The position numbers were made by a program, and so were the translations under genes. A DNA stretch of 64,000 nt, from positions 61,569,737 through 61,633,736 of the forward strand of contig OZ022505.1 in assembly GCA_963989385.1 (NCBI GenBank). The letters are read 5' to 3'. This stretch comes from Ctena decussata. Its lineage: Eukaryota; Mollusca; Bivalvia; Lucinida; Lucinidae. The notes beneath the pieces were generated by a model. That model was not told the origin of the DNA, ran no database searches, and saw only the letters and a program-made list of their open reading frames with translations. Shown here piece after piece: positions 34,319-45,573 of the stretch (position 1 is the stretch's first letter; each line of letters starts with the position of its first letter).

Positions 34319-35886
34319 TGCATTAAGGTGGACGATCCCGCAAGAACTCTGTTCTTGCTTGTTTAAAAAACAAACAGAGTTATTGTTCATCATCAAATCG
34401 ACTAACTGTGGAGTATATACAGTTATAATATACACTTACAATATCTACCGTAAAGATCCTAAGTTTTCGGGCACATAGGTCTGTACAAACAGTGGAAACT
34501 GAGATCAGACTGTTCCTTAGGAACCAGAATGATCAAGATCTTCACAGTTTCCATTCCATCTGCGCATTTTTGTCGACATTACTCTGTGGTAGAACCGAAT
34601 AACAGGAAAATAAATAATAGGGCAAGGACCGGCTGTGCTTGCAGCAGGTGCAGAATTTGGGCAGTCTGTTTTGGGGATATTTTGAACTTAAACATTGTTT
34701 TTCTAGGAAACGAAACGGTGAAATGTTTGTTTTTTTGTTTTATTCTTTAACATACGATGTAAGTTTTACTAAAATAATATGCATAAGCATGCCCCATCGA
34801 TTGATGATATTTTTCATGACGTTTTTCATGAAATTCAATTTTATTGCATTTTTTCAAAGAATGTAAAAATATACTTATGAACAAGAAAACTGCAATTTTT
34901 TGTTATCAGTTTGTTCCAAATATCGTATATTACAGATTATATGATTTGCTGAAATGAAAGTGCATTCATGTGCTAGAGATATGAATTTTAATGGAAAATG
35001 TGTAAAAAAATACGTAGAAATACAAAAATATTGTTTATTAGGAAAACAAAACGGTGAAAATTGTTTTTTTCTCACCCAAATGTTTTATAGCTCTTTGGGT
35101 TATTTAGACGGTATAATGGTTTGAATGCCCCGCCAATATTTCCATTCAGTATTCGTCTACCTTAAGATGTATCAATAGATCCTATTCTAAATGCTGTTAA
35201 TACTTTGAATACTTAGACAGGTGTTTCTTTTTTAAACTGTGTAGACCCTGATCAGAATGCAATCTGTAAAGAAGTGTACAAATCACGGTTTGCAGCTTTT
35301 GCCGCTAAACTGTTCTTTTAAAACATTACCAAAAATATGAGGAAAGAAGTCATTATGGTATTTCTACTGAACGGACAGAAAAGAAAATGAGCCGTCCTAA
35401 TGTTTTGGAGTAAAACACTCCAAACAAGTTTCATCCTATCTTAATTTTATCTTAAACTGCCTAAAAGATTAACCACTTGTTGACCATGTAATCTCTCTCA
35501 AACTATGGAATACAAACATTGAAACATTGTTGTACTTCGCTGTATGAAAAAATAATGATACGGTATTTTCCCTAATTTGACATACATTTAACTGCAGCTA
35601 ACCCAAAATTGGAACAAGTTTATAGTTTTCTAAAGACGTGCCAATCGCAGACAGAGCAGAGCCTGATTAGACTTCTCTTTGGCTTACGCATATGTGTCCC
35701 AATATTTAAGAATATTATGGTATCATTGAGATGCATATCAAGCCATAATATTTTCTTATAGGAAGTATTTTTAATCTGAATGCACCTCTGTGACAGATCC
35801 ATTTTAAATTGAAAATGTGCCCACTTCTGCCATTTTTACAAAGGGGCACAACTACTGTTACTTCCTTTCGTCTTCTTTAAACGGCA
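34319..35886. other. Mostly unassigned; one short palindrome
   Basis: 34486-34550 is an AAACAGTGGAAACTGAGATC palindrome of the common family. A trace of the same family is at 35238. No gene seen. Confidence 0.4.
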
Positions 35887-36008
35887 GGGAAGGATTTTGC
35901 TAGCTCAACTAGGGCAGCTGAAGGCAGGACTAGGTGGAAAAGGGGTGTTTTAGAGTCATCTGTGGTGCCCCAACGACCTCACAAGATTATGGGATAGAAT
36001 AGACTAGA
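35887..36008 (+). mobile_element. 3' end fragment of an RTE-type LINE
   Basis: Translates to a QLKAGLGGKGVLE-like string followed by VVPQRPHKIMG, matching the C-terminus of the RTE reverse transcriptase at 39668 (QLKTGQGGKGLF..NDLVRLWDRIE) and ending in the same GATAGAATAGA tail. Confidence 0.7.
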
Positions 36009-36732
36009 CCAGCGGTTGCAGTCAGTTCGACCCCCCCCCCCCCCCTCTCCACACACACACACACCCTCGCCTCAGTGGTCCTCCAGATGTGACTCTAAAC
36101 CGCGAGGCCCTGTCTTCATATGACCTTAGCATTGGTGGGACGTTTTGCCCAATTCTCTCGATCTCTCAGTTTGAACAATAATATTGTAACACAGTTTACT
36201 AAAAAAAATATTACATGTAAATAGTAGATTAGGTGCTAGCATTTAGTAATAAATTTGGACCATGTTACCATTATGATCCTAAATCCTAGGACATATGTGT
36301 TCTGGGAAAAGAGTGGTCTGGTCAGGCTCTGCATTGGTAAACATTCTGCGTATGTTATGATACAGCTCGAGATATGAAAATCTACTTGTTCAAATTAAAA
36401 AAAAAAAAAAAACGGTTATTTTTATGTAGGATGCATGGAGACACAGGCTTCAACATATTTGCATCTGTGCTTAAGGTGGATGGGACCACTCTCAGGGGAA
36501 GCAATTTTGCATTTTTGCCTCCTTTTTTAAGGAAGGTCAGCTCTTGAATGTAGAATTTGGTCCTCTAGGAGCAAATGCTTCCCTTTAAGAGTAGACCTAT
36601 TAAAGAATCTATTTTTTCTGTTGGGAAGCAAATAGAATGTCACAAGAGTTGCCCCCCTTTGTAAATATGACAGAAGGGGACAGAATGTTCAGTATTAGAG
36701 AGATCTTTCTTCGAGGTGTATACATTCAGCTA

Positions 36733-36913
36733 TACAGTCAAACCTGATTATGTGGTCACCTTTATTAAGGGATCACCTGTCTTGAGCAGCCACCTTTTCT
36801 TGGTCCTTTGAACCAAAATACAGCGTAAATGAAATGTATTATGGGGTCACCTGTCTTAAGTAGCCACTTTTTGTCCTTCCCTTGGGTGACGCCTTAAGAC
36901 AGGTTTGACTGTA
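36733..36913. mobile_element. MITE, TACAGTCAAACCTG ends
   Basis: 181 bp with inverted ends TACAGTCAAACCTG and CAGGTTTGACTGTA. The interior carries two diverged copies of GGTCACCTGTCTT with AGCCAC. Confidence 0.8.
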
Positions 36914-37461
36914 TTTCTCAAAAATGCTTGCTACAACAACGTATTAGGTCTGCCTACGCTCCTGAATCAGTAAATTTGCGTCTGCTAATTTTTGAGTCAA
37001 CATGGCCCAGATTATTTTAATCAAAAACTATAATTATTGCCGACCCCATACTAATACTTATAGCTATCTTTTTCACTTTTAACAAGTTTTATTTTTCTGT
37101 CGGATAAGATAGAGTTTTAGTGGCAAATCCATTCTAATTTTCATAAGACTGCTGCTTGATACTGATTATCTTGATTATATCTGTGTTTGATCTGTCAACA
37201 AGGCATAAATTTGTTATTCAATCTAAACGGTACCATACTGACCGAAAATGTTGCCGACCCCACGTTAATTTTATAGTCTATCCTTACAATTTTTAGCTGT
37301 CAAAAAGATATATTAAAAAGCATTTTAGCGGCAAATTCTGTGATCAGACTGCTTCTGTAGCTGCGTTTGCAGTAGTCTGATATGAGTCTATATTGTTTAC
37401 TCTGACAAATCTGTCTTAGTATCAGGAATCAATACAGTTATCAATAAAAGGGTATTTGTGT
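36914..37461. other. Unassigned stretch
   Basis: Two loosely similar blocks (GCCGACCCCATACTAATACT at 37040 and GCCGACCCCACGTTAATTTT at 37253) hint at an old tandem of about 210 bp; a weak palindrome is at 37337-37395. No gene. Confidence 0.4.
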
Positions 37462-38014
37462 GTCGTTATTTCGTCTTTTCGTCTTTTCGCCTGGAGTCTT
37501 TTCGTCTTTTCGTCTTTTCGCATGGCGTTATTTCGTCTTTTCGCATGGCGTTATTTCGTCTTTTCGTCTTTTCGCATTGCGTCTTTTCGTCTTTTCGCGC
37601 CGAAAAGACGAAAAGACGCCATGCGAAAAGACGAAAAGACGAAATAACGCCACGCGAAAAGACGAAATAACGCCACGCGAAAAGACGAAAAGACGAAATA
37701 ACGCCATGCGAAAAGACGAAATAACGCCATGCGAAAAGACGAAAAGACGCCAGGCGAAAAGACGAAATGACGAAAAGGCGCCACGCGAAAAGACGACAAA
37801 TTAAGAGTTTCGAATGGCGTCTTTTCGCATGGCGTTTTTTCGTCTTTTCGCGCTGAAATTTCGTCTTTTCGCGTGGCGGGTTTCGTCTTTTCGCCTGGCG
37901 TTATTTCGTCTTTTCGCCTGGCGTTTTTTCGTCTTTTCGTCTTTTCGCATGGCGTCTTTTCGTCTTTTCGCGGCGAAAAGACGAAAAGACGAAATGGCAC
38001 AAACCAGCCACCAT
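37462..38014. repeat. Fold-back satellite element of CGTCTTTTCG words (copy 2, inverse)
   Basis: Ends with AATGGCACAAACCAGCCACC, the inverse of the start of copy 1. Its order is CGTCTTTTCG words, a turn at TCGCGCCGAAAAGACG (about 37598), CGAAAAGACG words, the centre AATTAAGAGTTTCGAATGGC, CGTCTTTTCG words, and a second turn TTCGCGGCGAA (37969). It is larger than copy 1 by one extra arm. Confidence 0.85.
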
Positions 38015-38312
38015 ATAAACTAGCTTTTACTCAGAGTTTGAAGACAAGAAAAGAAAAAGGTTCTCTATTCCATTCCGTTTGTGTTAATATTCGGTTGCAG
38101 TTTTTCTACAGCTATAAGGAATATTACATAACATTCTGGTGGGGCTCTGGATAACTGATAACTGGCGGGGCTGAGAGGTGCCGAGAGCCGAGATATCTTT
38201 TGGAAGTGGGAGGGGAAGGGGTGGTTGGGCGGAGGGGAGGGGTGAGGCTTGAAAATATATGACATGATAAGGGATCCATTTGATGAGAATTTTTGGTTCC
38301 TTTTGCCTTGAG

Positions 38313-38381
38313 ATATATCTTGTGAGATCTCACTAGAATCGCCTCACCGAGGCGATTCTAATGAGATCTCACAACATATAT
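38313..38381. repeat. Palindrome, TTGTGAGATCTCACTAGAAT arms
   Basis: 69-bp near-perfect fold-back around GCCTCACCGAGGC. The copy at 61454-61525 shares the AGAATCGCCTC core but has other outer arms. Confidence 0.8.
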
Positions 38382-39667
38382 TTTAATATTACCGGGTCCA
38401 GGTGGCGTGACTGAAGCCCCAGAGCCCACCCCCTGGATCCGGGGCTGAGTTTATGCCAAGTGTCCCATAAAAGATCAAAGGGACACTGACAAACAGTGCA
38501 AACCCAGATCAGTCGCCACTGATGTTGCTTTCCTTGGCTATAAAAGGTATTTTTATCATATGACGTCGCAGCTGAGTGTTATAAATAGATGATATTTGAC
38601 TTTTTCAGTGTAAGATTGACTTTTATTTCACCGAACGAACACCAAAAGCAGTATTTTCAAATGAACATATAAAATTTAACATTATAATGATCAGTTATTT
38701 TTAGAAACTTTATTGATGATTATACGAGGCAATACTATTGAAAATAAAAGGAAAAAAACATGAAGAAAACTTACGCTATTTGGTACACGGTGCATAACCA
38801 TATCGGACGCTATCTGTGAAAATCTGCGTTACTTGACTCTATCTGTGAGTGCTACGGACTCTGTTTGCTACTTGCCAAGGACGCCTCGTCGATTCAGTCG
38901 AAGAAAAAGGGACAAAACGTGTAAGTGCTGGGTTTCATGGTTTCCACGGAACACATACCTTTTTTTCCTAATATTTCCGTCGATATTATTCAGCTAGCGA
39001 TGTTCAGTGCTTGTCATCAGTGAAATCAAGTGCAGCGTGATAGTGCAGGAGCGTACATGGCCCATGAAAACAAGGAAAAACTCAGTGTTTTTATTTGTAG
39101 GTAATGAATTTTGTCCTTTATTTAAGAAGATAATTATGTTCTTGATAATCTACACATGTCGTTAGGTGCATAAATAAAATCTTTACGTTAATATCAATGT
39201 TTAAAGGACACCACTCATAATTTTCAATGTTCCGGATTCTATTTGTGTCTCCAAAATAATGGAATTTTATGCCAACGGACAGATGTTGTCCTCAAGGCAA
39301 CGGACTATACTTGTGAGCAGCGGACCTTACTTGTGATGTTTGTTTTCTTTTTTTTTTCAGCCAAAAACGTCGTAAAAGATCAAACACTTGTGGTTGCATC
39401 AGCCAAAACGGCGAAGGCTAAGTCCCGAATTTGAAAAAAAGTCCTGCGGCGCATGCTCAATTCGTGTCCACAGTAGGTTGCCAAAATGAGGCCATGTCAC
39501 CCACAACGGTTCACTCAAAAGGTTTTAAGGAAGTTGACAGTGCTGTCTTCATTTATAGGTTTCTTTGACCTAATATCATGCATATAGTTACACCAACCTA
39601 TAGATGTTGTTCATAATAAACCGCAACTGTAGATGTCCACCACCATTTGTACTTATAACTATTCTAT

Positions 39668-40772
39668 TCATTCTATTCTATCCCATAACCTTACTAGGTC
39701 GTTGGCGCACCACAGATGACTTCGAAACAATCCCTTTCCACCTTGTCCCGTCTTCAGCTGCCCTAGCCGAGCTGACAAAATCCATTTCTGTCCACTCCTT
39801 GATATTGTATTCCTCCTCCTCCGCACCCCCCCCCCCCCCACCTTCCCTTTCACTGTGCCCTGAAGAATTATCTTTGCTAAACCAGACGACCTTGAGACGT
39901 GGCCAAACCATCCCAGCCCCCGCCTCCCGACCAGCGTCAGGAGCCCATCATATTCTCCAATGGCTGCTTGGAACTTCCTGCGAACCTCCTCATTGGTTAT
40001 ATGGTCCTTGTACGAAATGTTCAGTAACCTTGGGTAGCATCTCATTTCAAAGGCATGCGTTCTTTTCTCTAACTCTGCTGTCAAGGCCCACGATTCACAG
40101 GCATACAGAAATATGGAAATGACAAGGCAGCGCATAAGTCTCACCCTTGATCCAAGAGACATTCCGCTATTTCCAAATTGGTTTCAGCTTGGTAAGAGCT
40201 GAAGTGGCTTGTTCAATCCTTGAGAGAACCTCCTGTTTTGAGCCATCATCTGAGACAACTCATGCAAGGCATTTGAAGCTGCTTACAATACCCAGCTTCT
40301 ACCCTTTTACCTTGATCTCCCTGTGGATGCCATCTGCGCTTTTCGTCATCAGTTTGGTCCTCTCAGCACTGAGCTCCATCTTACACCTTGTGCAGGTTTG
40401 GTCGAGACTTTCAACTAGAGCCTCTAGTTCCTGCTCTTCTTCAGCTAGAGCGTCTATGTCATCGGCAAACCGCAGATTGGTAATGTCTCTGCCGCCCATG
40501 TCAACCCCCCCCACCCCTCCCCGCGCCACATTCTTGCAGAATATCAGACATGATCCGTTCGAGAAAAATGTTGAAGAGGGTGGGTGACAGAAGACATCCT
40601 TGTCTTACTCCAATTGTTGTTCTGAACCATTCTCCTGCGCTGCCATTGTTCAGGACTGCACTTGTAGCCTTGTCGTACAGCTGCTCAATGGTGCGAACTA
40701 GACGTGCACCGACATTGCACCTCCGTATGGTGGCCCATAAGGCTGCATGCCATACCCTGTCAAAGGCTTTTT
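39668..40772 (-). pseudogene. RTE reverse transcriptase, part 2
   Basis: Resumes with KAFDRVW (motif A). The frame is shifted near 40530 (VDMGGRDITNLRFADDIDAL carries motif C, FADD) and again near 40290-40160. It ends with ISIFLYACESWALTAELEKR, SYKDHITNEEVRRKF, GWFGHVSR and LVRLWDRIE. This is the usual order of an RTE C-terminal region. At least two frameshifts make it non-functional. Confidence 0.85.
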
Positions 40773-41813
40773 AGCTCACCTGAGCCATAGGCTCAGGGTG
40801 AGCTATTGTGATCACCCAGTGTCCGTCGTCCGTCGTGCGTTGTGCGTCGTGCGTCGTCAACAATTTGCTTTAAATGACATCTTCTCTAAAACCACTAGGC
40901 CTAGGGTTTTGATATTTGGTATGAAGCATTGTCTAGTGGTCCTCTACCAATGTTTGTTCAAATGATGGCCCCAGGGTCCAAAATTGTCCTGGGGCAGGGG
41001 ATCTTGGGTTCAAAACTAAAAAGTACTTAAAAATCTTCTTCTCCAGAACTGCTTGGCTCAGATGCTTGAAATTTGGTATGATGCATTGCCTCGTAGCCCT
41101 TTACCAAGTTTGTTCGAATGGTGGCTCCAGGATCCAAAATGGCCCTGGGGCAGGGGGTCTTGGGTTCGATACTAAAAAATGCTTAAAAATCTTCATCCCC
41201 AGAACTACTTGGCTCAGATGCTTGAAATGTGGTATGTAACATTGCCTAGTCGTCCTCTACCAAGTTTGTTCAAATGGTGGCCCCAGGGTCCAAAATGGCC
41301 CTGGGGCAGGGAGTCCCAAGTTTGAAACGTAGAAATACATAGAAACATATTCAAAAATCTTCATCTTCAGAACCGCTTGGCTCAGATGCTTGAGATTGGG
41401 TATGTAGCATTGCCTAATAGTCCTTTACCAAGTTTGTTCTAATGATGGCCCCAGGGTCCAGAATGGCCTTGCGGCAGGGAGTCCTGAGTTTGAGCCATAG
41501 AAATACATAGGAAACTGTTCAAAAATCTTCTTCTTCAGAACCACTTGGCTCAGATGCTTGAAATTTGGTATGTAGCATTGCCTAATAGTCCTTTACCAAG
41601 TTCGTTCAAATGATGGCTCCAGGGTCCAAAATGGCCCTGCGGCAGAGAGTCTTGAGTTTGAGCCATAGAAATACATAGGAAACTATTCAAAAATCTTCTT
41701 CAGAACCATTTGGAAATGGTTGCAAACTATCAGGTTTGTTCAAATGATGACCCTAGTTTAACCTTTGACCTTTTTGTTCAGGTGAGCGATTCAGGGCCTC
41801 TTGGCCCTCTTGT
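40773..41813 (+). mobile_element. HINE/pearl-like element, AGCTCACCTGAGC family, inside the RTE LINE
   Basis: Head AGCTCACCTGAGCC with stem to GGCTCAGGGTGAGC, GTCCGTCGTCCGTCGTGC, six units of about 160 bp (TCTTCTCCAGAACTGCTTGG, CTCAGATGCTTGAAATTTGG, GGCCCTGGGGCAGGG), inverted CAGGTGAGC, hairpin AGGGCCTCTTGGCCCT, end CTTGTTT. It has TTTA on both sides and splits the LINE polymerase within motif A, so the insertion is unambiguous. Confidence 0.85.
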
Positions 41814-41995
41814 TTAAATCAATGAAGACACGGCACAGATTCTGCTGATGTTGGAGATACTTTTCACATAGGACTCTAAGGCTGAAGATCTGTTCTGTGG
41901 TGCTCCTTCCCGCTCGGAACCCTGCCTGTTCCTCAGCGATTATCTCTTCGGCTTGTGGTTTAAGCCTGTTCAAAATGATTTTCAGCATGACTGCA
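41814..41995 (-). pseudogene. RTE reverse transcriptase, part 1
   Basis: The minus-strand frame reads VMLKIILNRLKPQAEEIIAE, EQAGFRAGRSTTEQIF (fingers) and FIDL before motif A, then hits the inserted element exactly at motif A. The frame upstream of about 41995 is unrelated sequence, marking the 5' truncation. Confidence 0.85.
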
Positions 41996-42747
41996 AATAC
42001 AAATAATATGTATAGGCGCGTATTGAAACGTTGATTCATTTCTTCGGCTTTGAGGTGACCAAAACCCTCTGAAAAGTTTAAAAATGTGTGCAAGAAGAGG
42101 AATCAATCAATCATGAACGATATCTAAATAGAAATCTGCCTCGTGTTGATACCATTTTCGGATCACTAGACAAATGTAGGCCCATGCTTCTGAAGCACAG
42201 ATAGTTCCCGATGATATTGGCAGATAGAGTCCTGTGTGAAGCACGATTAGCCGCTGATAGAGTCTTGGCGCATATAGCATCCGGTGCCATTGTAAAAGGT
42301 AAAAAAATCCGATTTTCTTCAAAAAGGAGATATTCTTTCAACTCAAGAGCCTTACGAAATTTTAAATTCATTCATTAGGGTCAAACTTATCCAACCGATC
42401 TGTTTTCTTTCCATTGCGTTCGCAACTGATCGGCGTTTAAAGTGGACGCACTCTTCAAAATTGTCAAATCTTGACCATTCCAGCTTGTAGACTCGAAAGT
42501 AAGTACGAATTAGGCATAACATCTATAGATACTGGAAGACACGGATGTCTGATGTTCCGTGCATCTTATGCCCCATAAAAAAATGTGTTGTTAACAATCA
42601 TATTAGAGTTTATTAACACCCACCCTTACCTCGTTTTCCATTTTGGGACGGATAGAATCCTAAACTGACGCAAATAGACTCCGAAATACACAGATAGAGT
42701 CCAGTTTTCACAGATAGCATCCGATATGGTTATGCACCGTGTGGTAG

Positions 42748-43039
42748 AATAACTGGTATTAAGTCCTTATTAGCTTTTCCAAAGTTTATACACTTATTTA
42801 TAGCATTACCAAGTCCCCCGGGGGAATTAATTAAAAACCTTGATAAAATATTCTATAAATTTTTATGGAATTCTGGACCGGATCGGATTAAGAGATGTGT
42901 AATTATCAAAGACCTAGGAGTAGGTGGTCTGCGAATGACTAAAAAAAGCGTTAAAGCTGTCATGGTTAAGAAGAGTCATAAAAAGTTCTCAAAATCAGTC
43001 TTGGTTTTCATTAGCTAAAATTGATTTTCAAACTTTGTT
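42748..43039 (+). pseudogene. L1/Tx1-type reverse transcriptase C-terminal fragment
   Basis: The plus-strand reading LLAFPKFIHLFIALPSPPGE, KIFYKFLWNSGPDRIKR and VGGLRM, then after a frameshift QNQSWFSLAKIDFQ, matches the region after the catalytic domain of L1-group LINEs (IW/LW..G..KIKR..L....GGL). It is cut on the left by the CACGGTG element and on the right by a tandem-core element. Confidence 0.75.
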
Positions 43040-43355
43040 GTCACCCGACGTAGGCGGACTATAGAAATGACCCTCATCCGCCCGTGTGTGCGTCCTTTCG
43101 TCCGTCCTTTCGTCCGTCTTTCCGTCCGTCCTTCCGTCCGTCCGTCCGAAAACTTTTCCCCGCAACTTCTCCTACGTCTCTGATATGAAGATGTGCATGT
43201 GGTTTTCTTATTTTTGTTTCGGCCATTTTTGACGGAGTTACAGCCCTTACAGACTCAGACTTTGTCCCCGTAACTCCTGCCACATCTTGTATCAGAATGA
43301 TTTAAAATTGTGCAGAATGTTTTATCATGATCTGAAGATGTGCATGTGATATTAT
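43040..43355 (+). mobile_element. 5' fragment of GTCACCCGACGTAGG-family tandem-core element
   Basis: Head GTCACCCGACGTAGGCGG, CCGTCCTTTCGTCCGTCC stretch, and about two units (CCCCGCAACTTCTCCTACG, GATATGAAGATGTGCATGTG). The 3' half is missing. Confidence 0.75.
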
Positions 43356-43367
43356 GCTCAAAAAATG

Positions 43368-43685
43368 TTTTGAGAGAACGAAAGAGTAAAGCGTGGGAAC
43401 GGAATAATATTATTGAGGAAACGAACTGCTATTTTGAGGGAACGAAATAGTAAAGCGGAGGAACGGAATGCTACTTTGAGGGAACGAAATGTTATTTTGA
43501 GGGAACGAAAACGTAAAGCTGGGAACGGAATATTGTTTTGAGAGAACGAATTATTAAACTGAAAGAACGAAAAAGTTAAGCGTGGGAACAGAATATTATT
43601 TTTAGGTCATGAAATGTTAAATTGAAGGAACGAAAAAGTAATGCATGGGAACGAAATGCATTTCGTAGGAACGAAATCAGTGTAT
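43368..43685 (+). repeat. GGGAACGAAA minisatellite
   Basis: About a dozen diverged units of the type TTTTGAGGGAACGAAATG / AGTAAAGCGTGGGAACGGAA alternate with 20-30-bp spacing. Confidence 0.8.
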
Positions 43686-44039
43686 GCATTGCTATGTCCT
43701 CTCCCGGGCTCCGTAATAATGTATGTATAATTTTCTTAAAAATAAATTGAAAATCCTTATAGCGATATAAGAGAGGTTGTGGATTCGATATATACTTCAG
43801 CTAGCAGTTTTGATGAGAAAAACACAAATACTTGTATATTCCAAGGGTGCGAAGGCCTCTGTGTTGAAATATGTCAATAATTAGTAAAACAGCAGTTGTT
43901 CCTTGCATGATAAACCATTGTTGATCAGGAGTTTGTAAAGAGAATTTTCACAGGTTTGGTTTTCCTGTCCTTCTTTTTATTCTGTCTTTTTCTGTATGCT
44001 TTTCTTTTTATCTCTTTTTCTTCCTCTCTTTCTCAAAAC

Positions 44040-44520
44040 ATTCTGTCTCCTTACAGTTGGAACGCAAACCCTCGAAAAGCGGTGATTGTATTTACAACGG
44101 TGGATCCTTCCACATAAAAACTAGGCCCTAAAAATGGCGAACATGGTTCTTGACGAAATCTCCCATTATTCTCAAATGTATTTAGAGGTATTGGCTATAT
44201 CAAAATGATTCAACACAGAAAATTGCTTTGTTAACTAGTATTAAGCAGGCTTTCCCAACAAAATTGAGCGCCAAAATTGCTCGAAATGCTAAAATATTCA
44301 TCGTCAAAGTACAATACACTATCTTGGTTCTACCGAAAACTTGCATCAACATAAAACATAATTTACAGAGAGCCGGGACTTTCTCCAATGCGCACACCCA
44401 TGCCATCGAAAACTTTATTATTTCTTCTTTGTGCATGTGAAATTTCAAGCAATATCGTTTTGGAACATTTTTAAATTGCAAAATGAAAGATGGCATCAAT
44501 GGTTTTAACGCTCAAGAAAC
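44040..44520 (+). repeat. Diverged inverted repeat partner of 50440-50915
   Basis: ACAGTTGGAACGCA, GTGAAATTTCA and TTTTGGAACATTTT..AATTGCAAAAT recur in inverse order at 50.4-50.9 kb. No identity with a known family was recognised; a 99-codon minus-strand frame here shows no domain. Confidence 0.5.
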
Positions 44521-45028
44521 GGTCTTGCACGTGATATGAGCACCAGCAATACTTGCCTGACAGCCACAATTTAGACAGAAAATTAAGGTCGACAGCTTGT
44601 CAAACATGAGCTCAAATTGCTAAAAAAACTTGAAGAGGGGAAAAAGTACGGGGTTTAGTGAGCTAAAATAGACTACAAACTGGTAGAACATACCTCGCCG
44701 GGGGCTCACCCGACTGCTGGCCTAATTGGCATGTACAAATTTGACCTGCCACTCCAATTTATGACAATAATATCCTTTTCAAACTTTATTTATCTTTCAA
44801 ACAGTCATCTGTTATCTGTCAAATAATTTATTAGGTCATTTTGTTGTTACGTCATTGTTGAAAATGATGACGTATTCATATTATCTAGAACTATAGGCAG
44901 CCGGCATGCCATGTAAACGTATACGAGTAATAGTTACGTCGAATATGAATTAACAAGATAATTTCATTAGAACTCGGTACGAAGTAAGAGAGAGTTTTTT
45001 TTTCTTTCTTGTCATTTTGTTTGTCTAG

Positions 45029-45345
45029 TTTTCGAAATAATTTATAATCTGATTTTATAATTTGCTCAACAATTACCAGTGGTATATACTTAAATAATGA
45101 GAAAGAAACAAGAAACAAGCCGAGCGGGGATGGAAGGAGGTTGGGCGGCCGCGGGCGGGGGGGGGGGGGGGGGGTTAGTTTTCGAAATAATTTACAATCT
45201 AATTTTATAATTTGCTCAACAGTTACCAGTGGTATATACTTAAGTGAGAAAGAAACAAGAAACAAGCCGAGCGGGGATCCATAGAAGGAGGTTGGGCGGC
45301 CGCGGAGTGGGGAAGGGGCGGGGGGGGGGGGGGGGGGGGGGGGGG
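45029..45345 (+). repeat. Tandem duplication of about 155 bp ending in G-runs
   Basis: Two units of GTTTTCGAAATAATTTA..GAAACAAGCCGAGCGGGGAT..GTTGGGCGGCCGCG, each closed by a poly(G) run (about 45158-45174 and 45318-45346). Confidence 0.85.
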
Positions 45346-45529
45346 GCGAGTAGCACTTACTAGATCATATTTAGACCAACGAATTCCTATTTAATCACAG
45401 GTATATCTACAAATGAGACGAAGATGTGTTGTTATATATTGGTATAATATTAATATAGTCTTGAATGACGCCTGTAGTGATGTTTTGGTACCAAACATCC
45501 AAACACGACTTGAACACTGAACAGTCGTT

Positions 45530-45573
<44 letters not shown>

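Larger units (their letters stand above)
39650..41995 (-). mobile_element. 5'-truncated RTE-type LINE, split by a tandem-core element
   Basis: Minus-strand retrotransposon starting inside the reverse transcriptase at about 41995 and ending in a GAATA-type simple tail at about 39650. It is interrupted by the 1.04-kb element at 40773-41813. No endonuclease part is present. No target duplication was recognised. Confidence 0.85.
38786..42741. mobile_element. 3.96-kb element with CACGGTG inverted ends and 5-bp TGGTA duplication
   Basis: Inverted ends CACGGTGCATAACCATATCG, similar for about 85 bp, flanked by TGGTA at 38781-38785 and 42742-42746. ACTCTATCTGTG-type words repeat near both ends (38816, 42216, 42253, 42691). 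No transposase was found. The middle holds an RTE LINE, which holds a tandem-core element. A 5-bp duplication and a CAC heptamer-like start agree with Transib, the superfamily related to RAG; this is inference. Confidence 0.75.

Noticed and set aside
33914..38000. Long overlapping open frames giving RLFVFSHGV and KRRKDEKT peptides on both strands
   Set aside because: They arise because the CGTCTTTTCG satellite lacks stop codons in every frame. The peptides are low-complexity and mirrored on both strands.
39604..40587. Plus-strand frames of 146-172 codons
   Set aside because: They are antisense to the RTE reverse transcriptase, whose minus frame carries recognisable motifs.
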